From: Terribacillus saccharophilus
GTDB taxonomy: Bacteria > Bacillota > Bacilli > Bacillales > Amphibacillaceae
DNA: 64,000 bases
Direction: 5' to 3'
Assembly (NCBI RefSeq): GCF_002272745.1
Contig: NZ_NPBD01000011.1
Location: 62,001-126,000 of the forward strand
The notes beneath the pieces are model-generated. The model was not told where the DNA came from, did not search any database, and worked only from the letters and a program-made list of their open reading frames with translations. This document shows positions 34,910-45,066 of the stretch, in pieces (positions within the stretch are counted from its first letter, which is position 1; each line of letters begins with the position of its first letter). A program made the position numbers and the translations under genes.

Positions 34910-36244
34910 ATGAAACGTTTTTTCCGTTTTGACGAATTAAACACGTCTTACCGGACTGAGATTATTGCCGGTATCACGACATTCCTGTCGATGGCGTACA
35001 TCCTGTTCGTTAATCCTAATGTTCTGACTCTGCAAGGTGTTCCTGATAGTGCGCTGCCAGGCGGCCGGATGGACGCTGGTGCAATCTTTACTGCCACAGC
35101 AATCGCTTCCGCAATCGGCACCCTGATCATGGGTGTATTCGCTAAATTGCCGATCGCGCTTGCTCCTGGTATGGGATTGAATGCATTCTTTGCTTTCACG
35201 GTTGTCCTTACTTACGGAATTCCATGGGAAACTGCATTGGCAGGCGTACTTGCTTCTGGTGTGATTTTCATGATTCTTTCTCTTTCTGGTTTGCGTGAGC
35301 TTTTGATCAATGCAATCCCGCCGACTTTGAAATTGGCAGTCGGTGCTGGTATTGGACTTTTCATCGCTTTCATCGGTTTGAAAAACGCTAATCTCGTAGT
35401 TATGAGTGAGGATACAGTAGTAGCTCTTGGAGATATCCATAGTGGGCCAGCTCTGTTAGCTATCTTTGGTATTTTTGTTACAGCAATTCTCTTGGTTAAA
35501 GGATTCCGCGCAGCAATCTTCATTGGAATGATCATTACGGCTGCAGCCGGCATGATTGTCGGATTGATTGACCCGCCAACAGCGGTAGGAGACGTTGTCG
35601 GAAGTGTACCAAGTCTTGCTCCAACATTCGGAGCGGCTTTTGCACATTTCGGTGATATCTTCACTATTCAAATGCTGACTGTCATCTTGACTTTCTTATT
35701 CGTGGATTTCTTTGATACAGCCGGTACATTGGTTGCAGTAGCTACGAAAGCTGGTTTGATGAAAGATGGCAAGCTTCCAAATCCAGGTCAGGCTTTGCTT
35801 GCGGATTCTGGTGCTACTGTTGCAGGTGCAGTGCTTGGTACTTCCAACACAACTGCATATGTTGAATCAACAACTGGTGTAGGCGCAGGCGGAAGATCAG
35901 GATTTACAGCTGTCGTGACTGCGATTTGTTTCCTTTTGGCACTATTCTTCAGTCCGCTGTTGTCTGTCATTACCAACGAAGTAACAGCGCCGGCCTTGAT
36001 CGTGGTTGGTGTACTGATGTGTTCTTCCTTGAAGGAAATTGAATGGGATAAAGTAGAGTTGGCTGTACCAGCCTTCTTCACAATTCTCATGATGCCGCTC
36101 ACAGGCAGTATTGCTACTGGTATTGCGGTCGGATTTATTTTCTACCCGCTTACGTTGCTTGTAAAAGGGCGTGTAAAAGAGATCCACCCAGTTATGTGGT
36201 TCTTGTTCGTCGTATTCCTCTTATACTTCATCTTTTTGGCATAA
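34910..36244 (+). CDS. pbuG: guanine/hypoxanthine permease PbuG (NCS2/AzgA family)
   Basis: 444 aa with 12-14 TM segments. N-terminal FFRFDELNTSYRTEIIAGIT and the family motif LAPGMGLNAFFAF are typical of the PbuG/AzgA branch; TSNTTAYVESTTGVGAGGRSG (by position about 305-325) is the conserved substrate region. It imports hypoxanthine and guanine with protons. SD ACAGGAGGAG. Expression is controlled by the guanine riboswitch upstream. Position before yebE/yebG/purE matches B. subtilis. Confidence 0.95.
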   Translation: MKRFFRFDELNTSYRTEIIAGITTFLSMAYILFVNPNVLTLQGVPDSALPGGRMDAGAIFTATAIASAIGTLIMGVFAKLPIALAPGMGLNAFFAFTVVLTYGIPWETALAGVLASGVIFMILSLSGLRELLINAIPPTLKLAVGAGIGLFIAFIGLKNANLVVMSEDTVVALGDIHSGPALLAIFGIFVTAILLVKGFRAAIFIGMIITAAAGMIVGLIDPPTAVGDVVGSVPSLAPTFGAAFAHFGDIFTIQMLTVILTFLFVDFFDTAGTLVAVATKAGLMKDGKLPNPGQALLADSGATVAGAVLGTSNTTAYVESTTGVGAGGRSGFTAVVTAICFLLALFFSPLLSVITNEVTAPALIVVGVLMCSSLKEIEWDKVELAVPAFFTILMMPLTGSIATGIAVGFIFYPLTLLVKGRVKEIHPVMWFLFVVFLLYFIFLA

Positions 36245-36249
36245 ATAGA

Positions 36250-36279
36250 AGCCGCTCCTATCGGGGCGGCTTTTTATTT
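36250..36279 (+). terminator. Rho-independent terminator of pbuG
   Basis: AGCCGCTCC-TATC-GGGGCGGCT followed by TTTTATTT. Confidence 0.88.
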
Positions 36280-36408
36280 AGGCGAAATATGACAAATTTC
36301 TGGTCGGATTTTACCTTTATGCGTTGATTGCGACGGTGGCGGGTATAATTGTATTATACTTACGAAAGATTATAATCGTCTGTCAGCGGGCGAGGAGGAG
36401 GAGTTTTT

Positions 36409-37176
36409 ATGAGTAACCATTCAGTGAAACTGGCTTGGCTCAGTTTACTGGCATTTATCGCAGCCATCGTCGTCAATTATCTGTCCAACGCCTTGCCGCT
36501 CGGTGGGAAGAACACCCGTCAATTATCTGATCAACTTGGCGTATTATTTCAGCCAGCAGGATATGCTTTCAGCATTTGGGGAGTAATCTATCTATTCGCT
36601 TTTATTTGGGTCATCCGCTTATTTCTGCGGTCGACACGTGAAACAGAGTGGTATGGAAGAGCAGCTGGAGCATTCATTGCAAGCTGTATCTTTAATATTG
36701 CCTGGCTATTCAGCTTTCATTATCAGCTGTTCAGCATTTCCATCATTCCGATGGTGGCGCTGCTGGTCTCCTTGATTATCCTGTATCAAACCATCGCCAC
36801 TTCATCAGACCGCCGGAAATTTGATTTGTTTCCGTTTTCTATCTATATCGGCTGGGTTTCCGTCGCTACAATTCTGAACGTCGGAATTTTATTAGTATCA
36901 CTAGGAATAGATAATATTGAAGGATGGCTTTTGTCAGGAGAAGTTTGGACAATTATTATATTAATCGTCGGTGCGGTTCTTGCAATTGCATTTATGCACG
37001 TTTTCCGTGATAGTATCTATCCGCTCGTATTTATCTGGGCGTATTTGGCCATTGCTGCTGCGAGAGCAGAAGAATTTCCGGCTATTACAGCGGTAGCAAG
37101 TATTATGGCAGTGGTCATTTTAATTGCCATACCGATTCATTTGTTCCGGAGAAAAAAACGTAAGTATGGCTATTGA
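36409..37176 (+). CDS. TspO/MBR-related membrane protein
   Basis: 255 aa with about seven hydrophobic segments. The pattern GYAFSIWGVIYLFAFIWVI near residue 51-69 and the AWLFSFHYQ region resemble tryptophan-rich sensory (TspO/MBR) proteins. It is longer than classic five-TM TspO. Function unknown; related proteins bind porphyrins. GAGGAGGAGG precedes ATG 36409. The next gene starts 44 bp later and may be co-transcribed. Confidence 0.75.
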   Translation: MSNHSVKLAWLSLLAFIAAIVVNYLSNALPLGGKNTRQLSDQLGVLFQPAGYAFSIWGVIYLFAFIWVIRLFLRSTRETEWYGRAAGAFIASCIFNIAWLFSFHYQLFSISIIPMVALLVSLIILYQTIATSSDRRKFDLFPFSIYIGWVSVATILNVGILLVSLGIDNIEGWLLSGEVWTIIILIVGAVLAIAFMHVFRDSIYPLVFIWAYLAIAAARAEEFPAITAVASIMAVVILIAIPIHLFRRKKRKYGY

Positions 37177-37219
37177 TTCATTAAAGGAATAATTTTTATG
37201 TGTAAGAGGAGGAAGCGAG

Positions 37220-37795
37220 TTGCTGGAAATACCAATCGTCATGCTGCTAATCATCTTTGTCGTCAACATCGTCTATGTGAGCCTTAATACATTACGGGTC
37301 ATCCTGACACTAAAAGGAAGGCGTTATATTGCAGCATCCGTCAGTGTTTTCGAGATTACGATCTATACGATTGGTCTCGGCTTAGTTCTAGATAACTTGG
37401 ATCAAATTCAGAACCTGATTGCCTATGCACTTGGTTTCGGCATCGGTGTTATTCTTGGTTCGAAGATAGAGGAGAAGCTGGCGCTTGGTTATATTACCGT
37501 CAATGTCATTTCTTCTGATCCTAGTATCGAATTTACTAGACGACTTCGTGAAAAAGGGTATGGTGTCACCAGCTGGTTTGCTTATGGAATGGATGGGGAC
37601 CGCCTCGCCATGCAGATTCTGACGCCTCGTAAATACGAACTCCAGTTGTATGAGGCTATTAAGGAAGTCGATCCGAAGGCTTTTATCATTGCTTACGAGC
37701 CTCGTCAGATCTTCGGCGGTTTCTGGGTGAAAAGTGTTAAAAGGGAGCGTATTCGTAATGCCAAAAGAAAAGAAGCCGACAAAGAAACGATTTGA
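37220..37795 (+). CDS. yebE: UPF0316/DUF2179 protein YebE
   Basis: 191 aa from TTG 37220 with AGAGGAGG upstream. Three TM segments (about 5-25, 35-58, 65-82) are followed by a cytoplasmic DUF2179 domain (about 100-170), which is often found in membrane transporters of unknown function. The gene overlaps yebG by 38 bp. Same order as B. subtilis yebE-yebG-purE. Function unknown. Confidence 0.88.
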   Translation: MLEIPIVMLLIIFVVNIVYVSLNTLRVILTLKGRRYIAASVSVFEITIYTIGLGLVLDNLDQIQNLIAYALGFGIGVILGSKIEEKLALGYITVNVISSDPSIEFTRRLREKGYGVTSWFAYGMDGDRLAMQILTPRKYELQLYEAIKEVDPKAFIIAYEPRQIFGGFWVKSVKRERIRNAKRKEADKETI

Positions 37796-37976
37796 GCTTG
37801 GTGAAAATGAGACAATCGAAGCTTGCTTGGATCGTATTAAAGCAGAGGGTTACCTGCCAGTCCGGAAAGTGGAAGAACCAATCTTTCGGGAAACCACTGA
37901 GAATGGTGCAAAGAAGGTAGAACCGATAGGAAGAAAAGTTATTTTTGATACAAAATTACTAAAAACCGAACATTAA
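37758..37976 (+). CDS. yebG: YebG, NETI-motif protein
   Basis: 72 aa from ATG 37758 (AAAAGGGAGCG upstream); a longer frame at 37734 has no better SD. The family-defining NETI string occurs at residues 18-21 ([18 protein letters not shown]). The protein is basic and soluble, function unknown. Its last codons (Lys-Thr-Glu-His-stop) coincide with the first PurBox of the pur operon control region. Confidence 0.87.
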   Translation: MPKEKKPTKKRFELGENETIEACLDRIKAEGYLPVRKVEEPIFRETTENGAKKVEPIGRKVIFDTKLLKTEH

Positions 37977-38038
37977 ATATAACAATATAACCATCGTTCG
38001 ATTTTTTCATTGACGATGTGTGTCAGAATTGTTATCAT
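37962..38038 (+). promoter_or_regulatory. pur operon promoter with paired PurR boxes
   Basis: PurBox 1 AAAACCGAACATT (37962-37974) and inverted PurBox 2 ATCGTTCGATTTTT (37993-38006) are separated by 18 bp. Directly downstream are TTGACG (38010-38015), a 17-bp spacer and TATCAT (38033-38038). PurR represses at such paired sites when PRPP is low. PurBox 1 overlaps the end of yebG. Confidence 0.88.
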
Positions 38039-38113
38039 AAACATGCATGAAAGACACGGCTAGATTTGACAACACTACAGCGTGAGATGTGAAGCTGTGC
38101 TTTATAGATCGTA

Positions 38114-38268
38114 CCTCATATATTTCCGGAAATATGGTCCGGAAGTCTCTACCTGCTACCGTAAATGGCGGACTATGAGGGAAGATGAACTGCATGATTA
38201 TGAGCCTACGACACCGTATGCCTATTCGTCTTCTCTCAGTTAGCGGGAGAGGTGAATAGGCTTTTTTT
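38114..38268 (+). promoter_or_regulatory. guanine-class purine riboswitch with terminator (pur operon)
   Basis: Aptamer 38114-38180: perfect P1 CCTCATA/TATGAGG, P2 TTCCGG/CCGGAA enclosing AAATATGGT, TCTCTACC core and J3/1 with the guanine-specifying C (GACTATGAG). A terminator CCTATTC...GAATAGG (38221-38260) with T7 follows. The rest of the 320-bp gap between yebG and purE is leader sequence between promoter and aptamer. It gives a second, ligand-driven level of repression. Confidence 0.93.
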
Positions 38269-38296
38269 ACGGCAAAAAGAGGAAAGAGGGATTGAG

Positions 38297-38788
38297 ATGG
38301 CGGAGATTGGAATCATCATGGGCAGCATCTCTGATTGGGAGACAATGGAGCATGCGTGCAAGCTATTGGAAGAGCTGGATATTCCCTTTGAGAAAGAAGT
38401 GATTTCAGCTCATCGGACACCTGAGGATATGTTTGACTATGCAGCGAGTGCTAGAGAAAGAGGCTTGAAGGTAATTATTGCTGGCGCAGGCGGTGCAGCC
38501 CATCTGCCAGGAATGGTAGCCAGCAAGACTACGTTGCCAGTGATTGGTGTTCCAGTACAAACTAAAGCACTTGATGGAATGGATTCTTTGCTCTCTATCG
38601 TTCAAATGCCAGGCGGCGTTCCGGTAGCTACAGTAGCAATCGGAAAAGCAGGAGCTAAAAATGCTGGCATCCTGGCGGCCCAAATTCTCGGTACTCATGA
38701 CAAACAAATTGCTGAACGTCTGCTGGGATATCAGCAAGGTATGAAGAAACAAGTAGCGGAAATGAGGAATCAGCTTGCGACCAAATAA
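38297..38788 (+). CDS. purE: N5-carboxyaminoimidazole ribonucleotide mutase PurE
   Basis: 163 aa from ATG 38297 (SD GGAAAGAGGG); an earlier open frame at 38252 lies in the riboswitch terminator. Converts N5-CAIR to CAIR. Signatures [13 protein letters not shown] at the start, [13 protein letters not shown] and [14 protein letters not shown] are those of class I PurE. It is the first gene of the operon and overlaps purK by 14 bp. Confidence 0.96.
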   Translation: MAEIGIIMGSISDWETMEHACKLLEELDIPFEKEVISAHRTPEDMFDYAASARERGLKVIIAGAGGAAHLPGMVASKTTLPVIGVPVQTKALDGMDSLLSIVQMPGGVPVATVAIGKAGAKNAGILAAQILGTHDKQIAERLLGYQQGMKKQVAEMRNQLATK

Positions 38789-39902
38789 TATCGTCACTAT
38801 CGGCATTCTTGGAGGCGGGCAGCTTGGCCGCATGATGGCGACAGCTGCTAAACATATGGGATATCGAATTATTGTCCTCGATCCAACGCACGATTGTCCA
38901 GCTGCACAAGTAGCGGACTTGCATATTGAAGCGGCCTATGATGATAGGGACGCTATCCGAAAACTTGAGAGCTTAAGCGATGTTGTCACATATGAATTTG
39001 AAAATGTTGATCTGGAAGCAGCGAAACTGCTGGAGGAAAAGGGTAAGCTTCCTCAAGGCTCCCTTCTCTTGGAAATCAGCCGAGATCGAGCGAATGAAAA
39101 GAATCTCATGAAGGAACTGGATCTTCCAGTAGCGCCTTTTACGATTGTTTCAGACGAGAAGGAACTGCTGACAGGCGTTAGAAAAATCGGTTTTCCAGCT
39201 GTTGTAAAAACGTGCCGCGGCGGATATGACGGCAAAGGACAGCTAAAACTAGAATCTAAGGATGACTTGCAAGAAGCTGCTGCATTCGTTCGGCAGAATG
39301 GACGCTGCATTGTAGAATCATGGCTTACATTCGATAGAGAAATATCGGTTGTACTGACAAGAGCCAAGGATGGGGAGATCACTTATTTTCCGGTAGCAGA
39401 AAATGAACACCGTGACCATATTCTTTATCGGACAATTGCACCTGCCGCCATCGCTAAAGAGGTAGCCGAGCAAGCACGCGACGCTGCCGGCAAGCTGGCA
39501 GAAGCAGCTGGGGTTGTTGGAACTTTCACCGTCGAGATGTTCGTCTCAGGCAATGAGCTTTATATGAATGAAGTGGCACCGCGACCTCATAATTCCGGTC
39601 ATTATACAATTGAAGCTTGTACGGTATCGCAATTCGAGCAGCATATCCGCGCCATATGCGCACTGCCTCTTTTGCCAGTCCATTTTATCGGGGCCGCCGT
39701 TATGATAAATTTATTAGGAGAAGAGCTGGACCAGTATTGGCAGCAGCCTGACAGACCACTCGCCCACATCCATGATTACGGCAAGCAAGAAGCAAAGCCA
39801 AAACGGAAAATGGGGCATTACACAATGGTTGGAACGTCACGTAAGACCTTACTGGATGCAACCGACGCTTTTACACGATCACTAGGAGGAAACAAAGCAT
39901 GA
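38775..39902 (+). CDS. purK: N5-carboxyaminoimidazole ribonucleotide synthetase PurK
   Basis: 375 aa from TTG 38775 (GAGGAATCAG upstream). ATP-grasp enzyme that carboxylates AIR with bicarbonate. [13 protein letters not shown] at residues about 9-21, [10 protein letters not shown] in the ATP-grasp loop and [14 protein letters not shown] are clear. Overlaps purE by 14 bp and purB by 4 bp. Confidence 0.96.
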   Translation: MRPNNIVTIGILGGGQLGRMMATAAKHMGYRIIVLDPTHDCPAAQVADLHIEAAYDDRDAIRKLESLSDVVTYEFENVDLEAAKLLEEKGKLPQGSLLLEISRDRANEKNLMKELDLPVAPFTIVSDEKELLTGVRKIGFPAVVKTCRGGYDGKGQLKLESKDDLQEAAAFVRQNGRCIVESWLTFDREISVVLTRAKDGEITYFPVAENEHRDHILYRTIAPAAIAKEVAEQARDAAGKLAEAAGVVGTFTVEMFVSGNELYMNEVAPRPHNSGHYTIEACTVSQFEQHIRAICALPLLPVHFIGAAVMINLLGEELDQYWQQPDRPLAHIHDYGKQEAKPKRKMGHYTMVGTSRKTLLDATDAFTRSLGGNKA

Positions 39903-41194
39903 TTGAACGTTATACAAGAGAAGAAATGGGTAACATCTGGACGGATGAAAATAAATACAAGGCATGGCTTGAGGTCGAGATTCTAGCATGTGAAGCATGG
40001 AGTGATCTAGGCATCATCCCAGAATCCGATGTAAAAGCATTGCGTGAAAATGCATCCTTTGATATCAATCGCATTTTAGAAATCGAGCAAGAGACACGCC
40101 ATGATGTTGTTGCTTTCACTCGCGCTGTATCCGAGACTTTGGGCGATGAGCGGAAATGGGTGCATTACGGCCTGACATCCACGGATGTAGTCGACACAGC
40201 TTTATCATATCTTTTGCTGCAGGCAAACCAAATCATTCGCAAAGGCATCGTCAACTTCATCGAGATTTTAGAAACGAAAGCGAAGGAACATAAGCATACA
40301 GTCATGATGGGACGTACACATGGTGTTCACGCTGAGCCAACGACTTTCGGTTTGAAAATGGCATTATGGTATGAAGAAATGAAACGTAATCTAGAGCGCT
40401 TTGATGATGCTGCTGATACGATTCAATACGGTAAGCTTTCCGGTGCGGTCGGTACATATGCGAATATCGATCCGTATGTAGAGAAATACGTTACTAAGAA
40501 ACTAGGCTTGAAACCAGCACCAGTATCTACGCAAACATTGCAGCGTGACCGTCACGCGCAATATGTGGGCACATTGGCATTGATTGCTACAAGCATCGAG
40601 AAGTTTGCGACTGAAATCCGCGGGCTTCAGAAAACAGAAACGCGTGAAGTGGAAGAGTTCTTCGCTAAAGGTCAAAAAGGTTCTTCTGCAATGCCGCATA
40701 AACGTAATCCGATTGGATCTGAAAACATGGTCGGCATGTCCCGTCTGATTCGCGGTCACATGGTCACAGCTTACGAGAACGTTGCACTTTGGCATGAACG
40801 CGATATTTCCCATTCATCTGCAGAGCGTGTCATCTTGCCGGATGCAACAATTGCGCTTGATTATATGCTGAGCCGCTTCTCCAACATTGTAAAGAATTTG
40901 ACGGTCTTCCCAGAAAACATGAAGCGTAATATTGACCGGACATACGGCGTCATCTTCTCTCAGCGTGTATTGCTTGCGCTGATCGATAAAGGCATGAGCC
41001 GTGAGCAGGCGTATGATATCGTTCAGCCGAAAGCGATGGAAGCATGGGAAACAGAAACACAGTTCAAGCAGCTTATCGAAGCAACAACAGAAATCTCAGC
41101 CTTCCTTAGCCAGGAAGAAATTGATGACTGCTTCGACTATACGTACCACTTGAAAAACGTAGATCAGATTTTCCATAAGATTGGATTAGAATAA
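39899..41194 (+). CDS. purB: adenylosuccinate lyase PurB
   Basis: 431 aa, the usual Bacillus length. Cleaves SAICAR in IMP synthesis and adenylosuccinate in AMP synthesis, releasing fumarate. Fumarase/aspartase superfamily signatures are seen: [20 protein letters not shown] region ([14 protein letters not shown]), [15 protein letters not shown] and the loop [25 protein letters not shown]; start overlaps purK stop. Confidence 0.97.
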   Translation: MIERYTREEMGNIWTDENKYKAWLEVEILACEAWSDLGIIPESDVKALRENASFDINRILEIEQETRHDVVAFTRAVSETLGDERKWVHYGLTSTDVVDTALSYLLLQANQIIRKGIVNFIEILETKAKEHKHTVMMGRTHGVHAEPTTFGLKMALWYEEMKRNLERFDDAADTIQYGKLSGAVGTYANIDPYVEKYVTKKLGLKPAPVSTQTLQRDRHAQYVGTLALIATSIEKFATEIRGLQKTETREVEEFFAKGQKGSSAMPHKRNPIGSENMVGMSRLIRGHMVTAYENVALWHERDISHSSAERVILPDATIALDYMLSRFSNIVKNLTVFPENMKRNIDRTYGVIFSQRVLLALIDKGMSREQAYDIVQPKAMEAWETETQFKQLIEATTEISAFLSQEEIDDCFDYTYHLKNVDQIFHKIGLE

Positions 41195-41218
41195 ACTTTG
41201 ACAAACGGGGTGGAGAAC

Positions 41219-41932
41219 GTGAGAGGAAAATTGCTGTACGAAGGAAAAGCTAAGCAAGTGTTTCAATCAGCCGAAAATGAGCAAGAGCTAGTGCTCTCTT
41301 ATAAAAATGATGCAACAGCATTCAATGGTAAGAAGAAAGCAAGCTTTGAAGGAAAAGGCCGCTACAACAATCTTATCTCGACCCATGTTTTCGAATACTT
41401 GCAGGAGCAGGGTATTTCATCGCACTTCATCAAGCCGCTCAGTGAAACAGAGCAGCTCGTGAAGAAGACGACGATCATACCGCTTGAAGTAGTCGTTCGA
41501 AATGTTGCAGCAGGAAGCATTACAAGAAGACTTGGTATTCCAGAGAAGACCGTTTTCCAACCCGTTTTGACAGAGCTTTACTATAAGGATGACAGTTTGG
41601 ATGATCCGATCATCAATGATGCCCATGCATTACTGCTGACGGATGTGAATGAGAAAGAGCTTGACTTCATTAAGCAAGCAGCATTGGAAGTCAACCAGCA
41701 TCTGCAGACGTTCTTCAATAGAGTCGGTCTGCAGCTGGTCGATTTCAAACTGGAATTCGGCCGTGACCAAGACGGCTCCATCCTTTTATCGGATGAAATT
41801 TCCCCTGATACATGCCGGCTTTGGGACAAGGAGAATGGCGGCAAAATGGACAAGGATGTATTTCGTGAAGACCTTGGTAACTTGATCGACGTATACGATG
41901 CAATCTTAAATCGACTGGAGGCAGCAAAATGA
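41219..41932 (+). CDS. purC: SAICAR synthase PurC
   Basis: 237 aa from GTG 41219, behind GGGGTGG. An in-frame TTG at 41198 would give 244 aa but has a poor SD; the true start is uncertain between these. Ligates aspartate to CAIR using ATP. LLYEGKAKQVF, the DATAFNGKKK loop, VVRNVAAGSITRRLG and LSDEISPDTCRLWD are diagnostic. Overlaps purS by 4 bp. Confidence 0.93.
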   Translation: MRGKLLYEGKAKQVFQSAENEQELVLSYKNDATAFNGKKKASFEGKGRYNNLISTHVFEYLQEQGISSHFIKPLSETEQLVKKTTIIPLEVVVRNVAAGSITRRLGIPEKTVFQPVLTELYYKDDSLDDPIINDAHALLLTDVNEKELDFIKQAALEVNQHLQTFFNRVGLQLVDFKLEFGRDQDGSILLSDEISPDTCRLWDKENGGKMDKDVFREDLGNLIDVYDAILNRLEAAK

Positions 41933-42180
41933 AAAAGGTAAAAATCTTTATCACGCTGAAAGAAGGGGTTTTAGACCCGCAAGGTAAGGCTGTACAGGAA
42001 GCATTACAGGCGAATGGATTCCCGGATGTAGCAGATACTCGTGTCGGTAAGTACATCGAAATAACACTGCCGAATGAAGCTGATGTAGCACTGGAAGTAC
42101 AGCGTATGTGTGATAAGCTGCTTGCCAACCCTGTCATGGAGGAATACAGCTATACAGTCGAGGAGGGTATACGCTCGTGA
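41929..42180 (+). CDS. purS: FGAM synthase subunit PurS
   Basis: 83 aa, the normal PurS length. Small subunit that bridges PurQ and PurL in the three-part FGAM synthase of Gram-positive bacteria. [20 protein letters not shown] and [11 protein letters not shown] are typical. Starts 4 bp before the purC stop and overlaps purQ by 4 bp. Confidence 0.95.
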   Translation: MKKVKIFITLKEGVLDPQGKAVQEALQANGFPDVADTRVGKYIEITLPNEADVALEVQRMCDKLLANPVMEEYSYTVEEGIRS

Positions 42181-42860
42181 AATTTGCTGTCATCGTTTTT
42201 CCAGGCTCTAACTGTGATCGGGATATGTACCATGCGGTCAAAGATGGTTTAGGAGAAGAAGTCGATCTAGTATGGTATGAAAATGCGAATCTAGCAGACT
42301 ATGATGCTATCTTGCTTCCAGGCGGATTTAGCTACGGTGATTATTTACGCTCCGGTGCAATCGCATCTGTATCGAATGTCTTAAACCAAATCAAGATTAA
42401 AGCAGAAGCTGGTACACCAGTTCTTGGTGTGTGCAATGGCTTCCAGATTTTATTGGAAACAGGCTTGCTGCCAGGTGCAATGCTCCGAAATGAAAAGCTG
42501 AAGTTCATGTGCCATTACGAGACACTCGTTGTCGAAAGAGCCGATACGATGTTCACAAGCGGCTATGAAAAAGGACAGCAAATTCAAATTCCGATTGCAC
42601 ATGGTGAAGGAAATTACTATTGTGACGATGCAACGCTGGATGAGCTCAAGCAGAATAATCAGATTGTTTTTACTTACAAGAACAATCCGAATGGTTCCCG
42701 GGATGATATTGCCGGGATCGTCAATAAAGCAGGTAATGTGCTAGGCATGATGCCACATCCTGAGCGAGCTGTTGAGGATCTGCTCGGTTCAAGCGGTGGA
42801 CTTGCAATGTTCCAATCCGTACTACAACACTGGAGGGAAATGTATGTTACAACAAGCTGA
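42177..42860 (+). CDS. purQ: FGAM synthase glutaminase subunit PurQ
   Basis: 227 aa from GTG 42177. Class I glutamine amidotransferase supplying ammonia to PurL. Nucleophile Cys in [13 protein letters not shown] (about residue 86) and the His/Glu of [11 protein letters not shown] near residue 195 complete the triad. [13 protein letters not shown] at the N-terminus is diagnostic. Overlaps purL by 17 bp. Confidence 0.96.
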   Translation: MKFAVIVFPGSNCDRDMYHAVKDGLGEEVDLVWYENANLADYDAILLPGGFSYGDYLRSGAIASVSNVLNQIKIKAEAGTPVLGVCNGFQILLETGLLPGAMLRNEKLKFMCHYETLVVERADTMFTSGYEKGQQIQIPIAHGEGNYYCDDATLDELKQNNQIVFTYKNNPNGSRDDIAGIVNKAGNVLGMMPHPERAVEDLLGSSGGLAMFQSVLQHWREMYVTTS

Positions 42861-45066
42861 AATCAGTCCGGAAAAAATCGAACAAGATCGTCTGTATCGG
42901 GATATGGGTTTGACAGATGAGGAATTCCAATCCGTCAAAAATATCCTTGGCAGGCAGCCGAATTTTACGGAAACAGGCATTTTCTCCGTTATGTGGTCAG
43001 AGCATTGCAGCTACAAAACATCAAAGCCATTATTGCGTAAGTTTCCAACGGAAGGACCCCATGTCCTTCAAGGACCAGGTGAGGGTGCCGGGATTGTTGA
43101 TATCGGAGATGACAAAGCGGTTGTGTTTAAAATTGAGAGTCATAATCACCCATCAGCTGTCGAGCCTTACCAAGGCGCAGCTACAGGTGTGGGCGGTATC
43201 ATCCGTGACGTGTTCTCCATGGGAGCCCGGCCAATTGCGTTACTGAATAGTTTACGTTTCGGTAACCTGACTACACCGCGTGTTAAATATTTGCTTGAGG
43301 AAGTTGTCCACGGTATTGCCGGATACGGTAACTGTGTCGGTGTGCCGACTGTTGGCGGTGAGATCCAGTTTGATGATAGCTACGAAGGCAACCCGCTTGT
43401 AAATGCGATGTGTGTTGGTTTGATCGACCAAAAGGATATCCAAAAAGGGATTGCTGCTGGTGTCGGTAATACAGTTATCTACGCAGGTGCTCCAACTGGT
43501 CGTGATGGCATCCATGGTGCGACATTTGCATCAGAAGACTTGAGCGAAGAGTCCGAATCAAAACGTCCTTCTGTTCAGGTTGGTGATCCATTCATGGAAA
43601 AACTTTTGATCGAAGCATGCTTGGAAGTAATTCAGCATGAAGCACTTGTCGGTATCCAGGATATGGGCGCAGCTGGTTTGACATCAAGTGCAAGTGAAAT
43701 GGCAAGCAAAGCTGGTATGGGGATGGAAATGAACTTAGACCTTGTGCCGCAGCGTGAACAGCATATGACGCCATATGAACTGATGCTTTCGGAGTCTCAG
43801 GAGCGCATGCTTCTTGTCGTGAAGAAGGGTGAAGAACAGGGCATCATTGAAGTATTCGAAAAATACGGACTACAAGCTGTTGCTGTAGGTACTGTAACGG
43901 ATGACAAGCAGTTCCGTCTTTTACATCACGGTGAAGTTGCAGCAGAGATTCCAGTTGACAGCCTAGCAGAAGATGCACCAGTTTATTACAAAGAATCAAA
44001 GGTACCAGACTATTACACAGAATTCCAAACTATCGATTATAAGCCAGCTGTCATGAACCATGCAGCGACGCTGAAGCAGCTTTTGCAGCAGCCTACGATT
44101 GCCAGCAAGGAATATGTTTATGATCAATATGATTCCATGGTTGGTGCAAGTACAGTAGTCGCACCTGGAAGTGATGCTGCAATCGTGCGTGTACGAGGAA
44201 CAGAGAAAGCAATAGCGATGACGACAGATTGTAACTCCCGCTATATCTACCTGGATCCAGAAACCGGCGGCAAAATTGCCGTGGCTGAAGCAGCTCGGAA
44301 TATCATCAGCTCTGGTGCGAAGCCGCTTGCACTGACAGACGGTTTGAACTTCGGAAATCCGGATAAACCAGAGAACTTCTGGCAAATGGAAAAAAGCGTC
44401 GATGGTATGAGCGCCGCATGTCTAGCTTTGAAAACTCCAGTTATCAGTGGTAACGTATCGCTTTACAATGAATCCAACCAGCAAGCGATTTTCCCGACAC
44501 CGATTGTCGGAATGGTTGGCTTGGTAGAGAACTTGGCACATGTAACGACAAGCCAATTCAAACAAGCTGGTGATGCTATTTATCTACTAGGTGAAACGAA
44601 GGCTGAATTTGGTGGAAGCGAGTTGCAGAATGTGCTGGAAGGACGTTATTACGGCAAAGCACCTGCTATCGATCTAGATGTGGAAGCAAGCAATCAACAA
44701 GCAGTACTAACTAGTATTCAGCAAGGGTTAATCGCGTCTGCACATGACCTTGCAGAAGGCGGTCTTGCTGTTGCATTGGCAGAAAGCCTATTCGGTTCAG
44801 AGCTTGGAGCTAAAGTAACAATAGACGGTGATGTAACAGCAGCGCTTTTCAGTGAATCACAATCCCGATTTCTTTTGACAGTTTCTCCAGAAAATCAGGC
44901 TGCTTTTGAACAGACAGTACCAGGGGCCAAGCAAATTGGTTTGGTGACAGAAGAAACAGAGCTTGCTATAGAACAAGACGGAAAATCTATCATCTCAGAA
45001 ACAGTACCGACACTCGAGGCACTTTGGAAAGGAGCTATTCCATGCTTGCTGAAATCAAAGGCTTGA
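42844..45066 (+). CDS. purL: FGAM synthase large subunit PurL
   Basis: 740 aa from ATG 42844 (ACTGGAGGG); the open frame from 42772 lies in purQ. Small-type PurL that makes FGAM from FGAR, ATP and ammonia. [15 protein letters not shown], the [20 protein letters not shown] motif (by parts), [18 protein letters not shown] and [15 protein letters not shown] are seen. Overlaps purF by 25 bp. Confidence 0.97.
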   Translation: MLQQAEISPEKIEQDRLYRDMGLTDEEFQSVKNILGRQPNFTETGIFSVMWSEHCSYKTSKPLLRKFPTEGPHVLQGPGEGAGIVDIGDDKAVVFKIESHNHPSAVEPYQGAATGVGGIIRDVFSMGARPIALLNSLRFGNLTTPRVKYLLEEVVHGIAGYGNCVGVPTVGGEIQFDDSYEGNPLVNAMCVGLIDQKDIQKGIAAGVGNTVIYAGAPTGRDGIHGATFASEDLSEESESKRPSVQVGDPFMEKLLIEACLEVIQHEALVGIQDMGAAGLTSSASEMASKAGMGMEMNLDLVPQREQHMTPYELMLSESQERMLLVVKKGEEQGIIEVFEKYGLQAVAVGTVTDDKQFRLLHHGEVAAEIPVDSLAEDAPVYYKESKVPDYYTEFQTIDYKPAVMNHAATLKQLLQQPTIASKEYVYDQYDSMVGASTVVAPGSDAAIVRVRGTEKAIAMTTDCNSRYIYLDPETGGKIAVAEAARNIISSGAKPLALTDGLNFGNPDKPENFWQMEKSVDGMSAACLALKTPVISGNVSLYNESNQQAIFPTPIVGMVGLVENLAHVTTSQFKQAGDAIYLLGETKAEFGGSELQNVLEGRYYGKAPAIDLDVEASNQQAVLTSIQQGLIASAHDLAEGGLAVALAESLFGSELGAKVTIDGDVTAALFSESQSRFLLTVSPENQAAFEQTVPGAKQIGLVTEETELAIEQDGKSIISETVPTLEALWKGAIPCLLKSKA

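Noticed and set aside
34937..35664. Minus-strand frames of up to 167 codons within pbuG
   Set aside because: Opposite-strand shadows; low-complexity composition and no start signal.
42529..43246. Overlapping frames inside purQ/purL, including a 109-codon frame
   Set aside because: Out-of-frame shadows of conserved pur genes.
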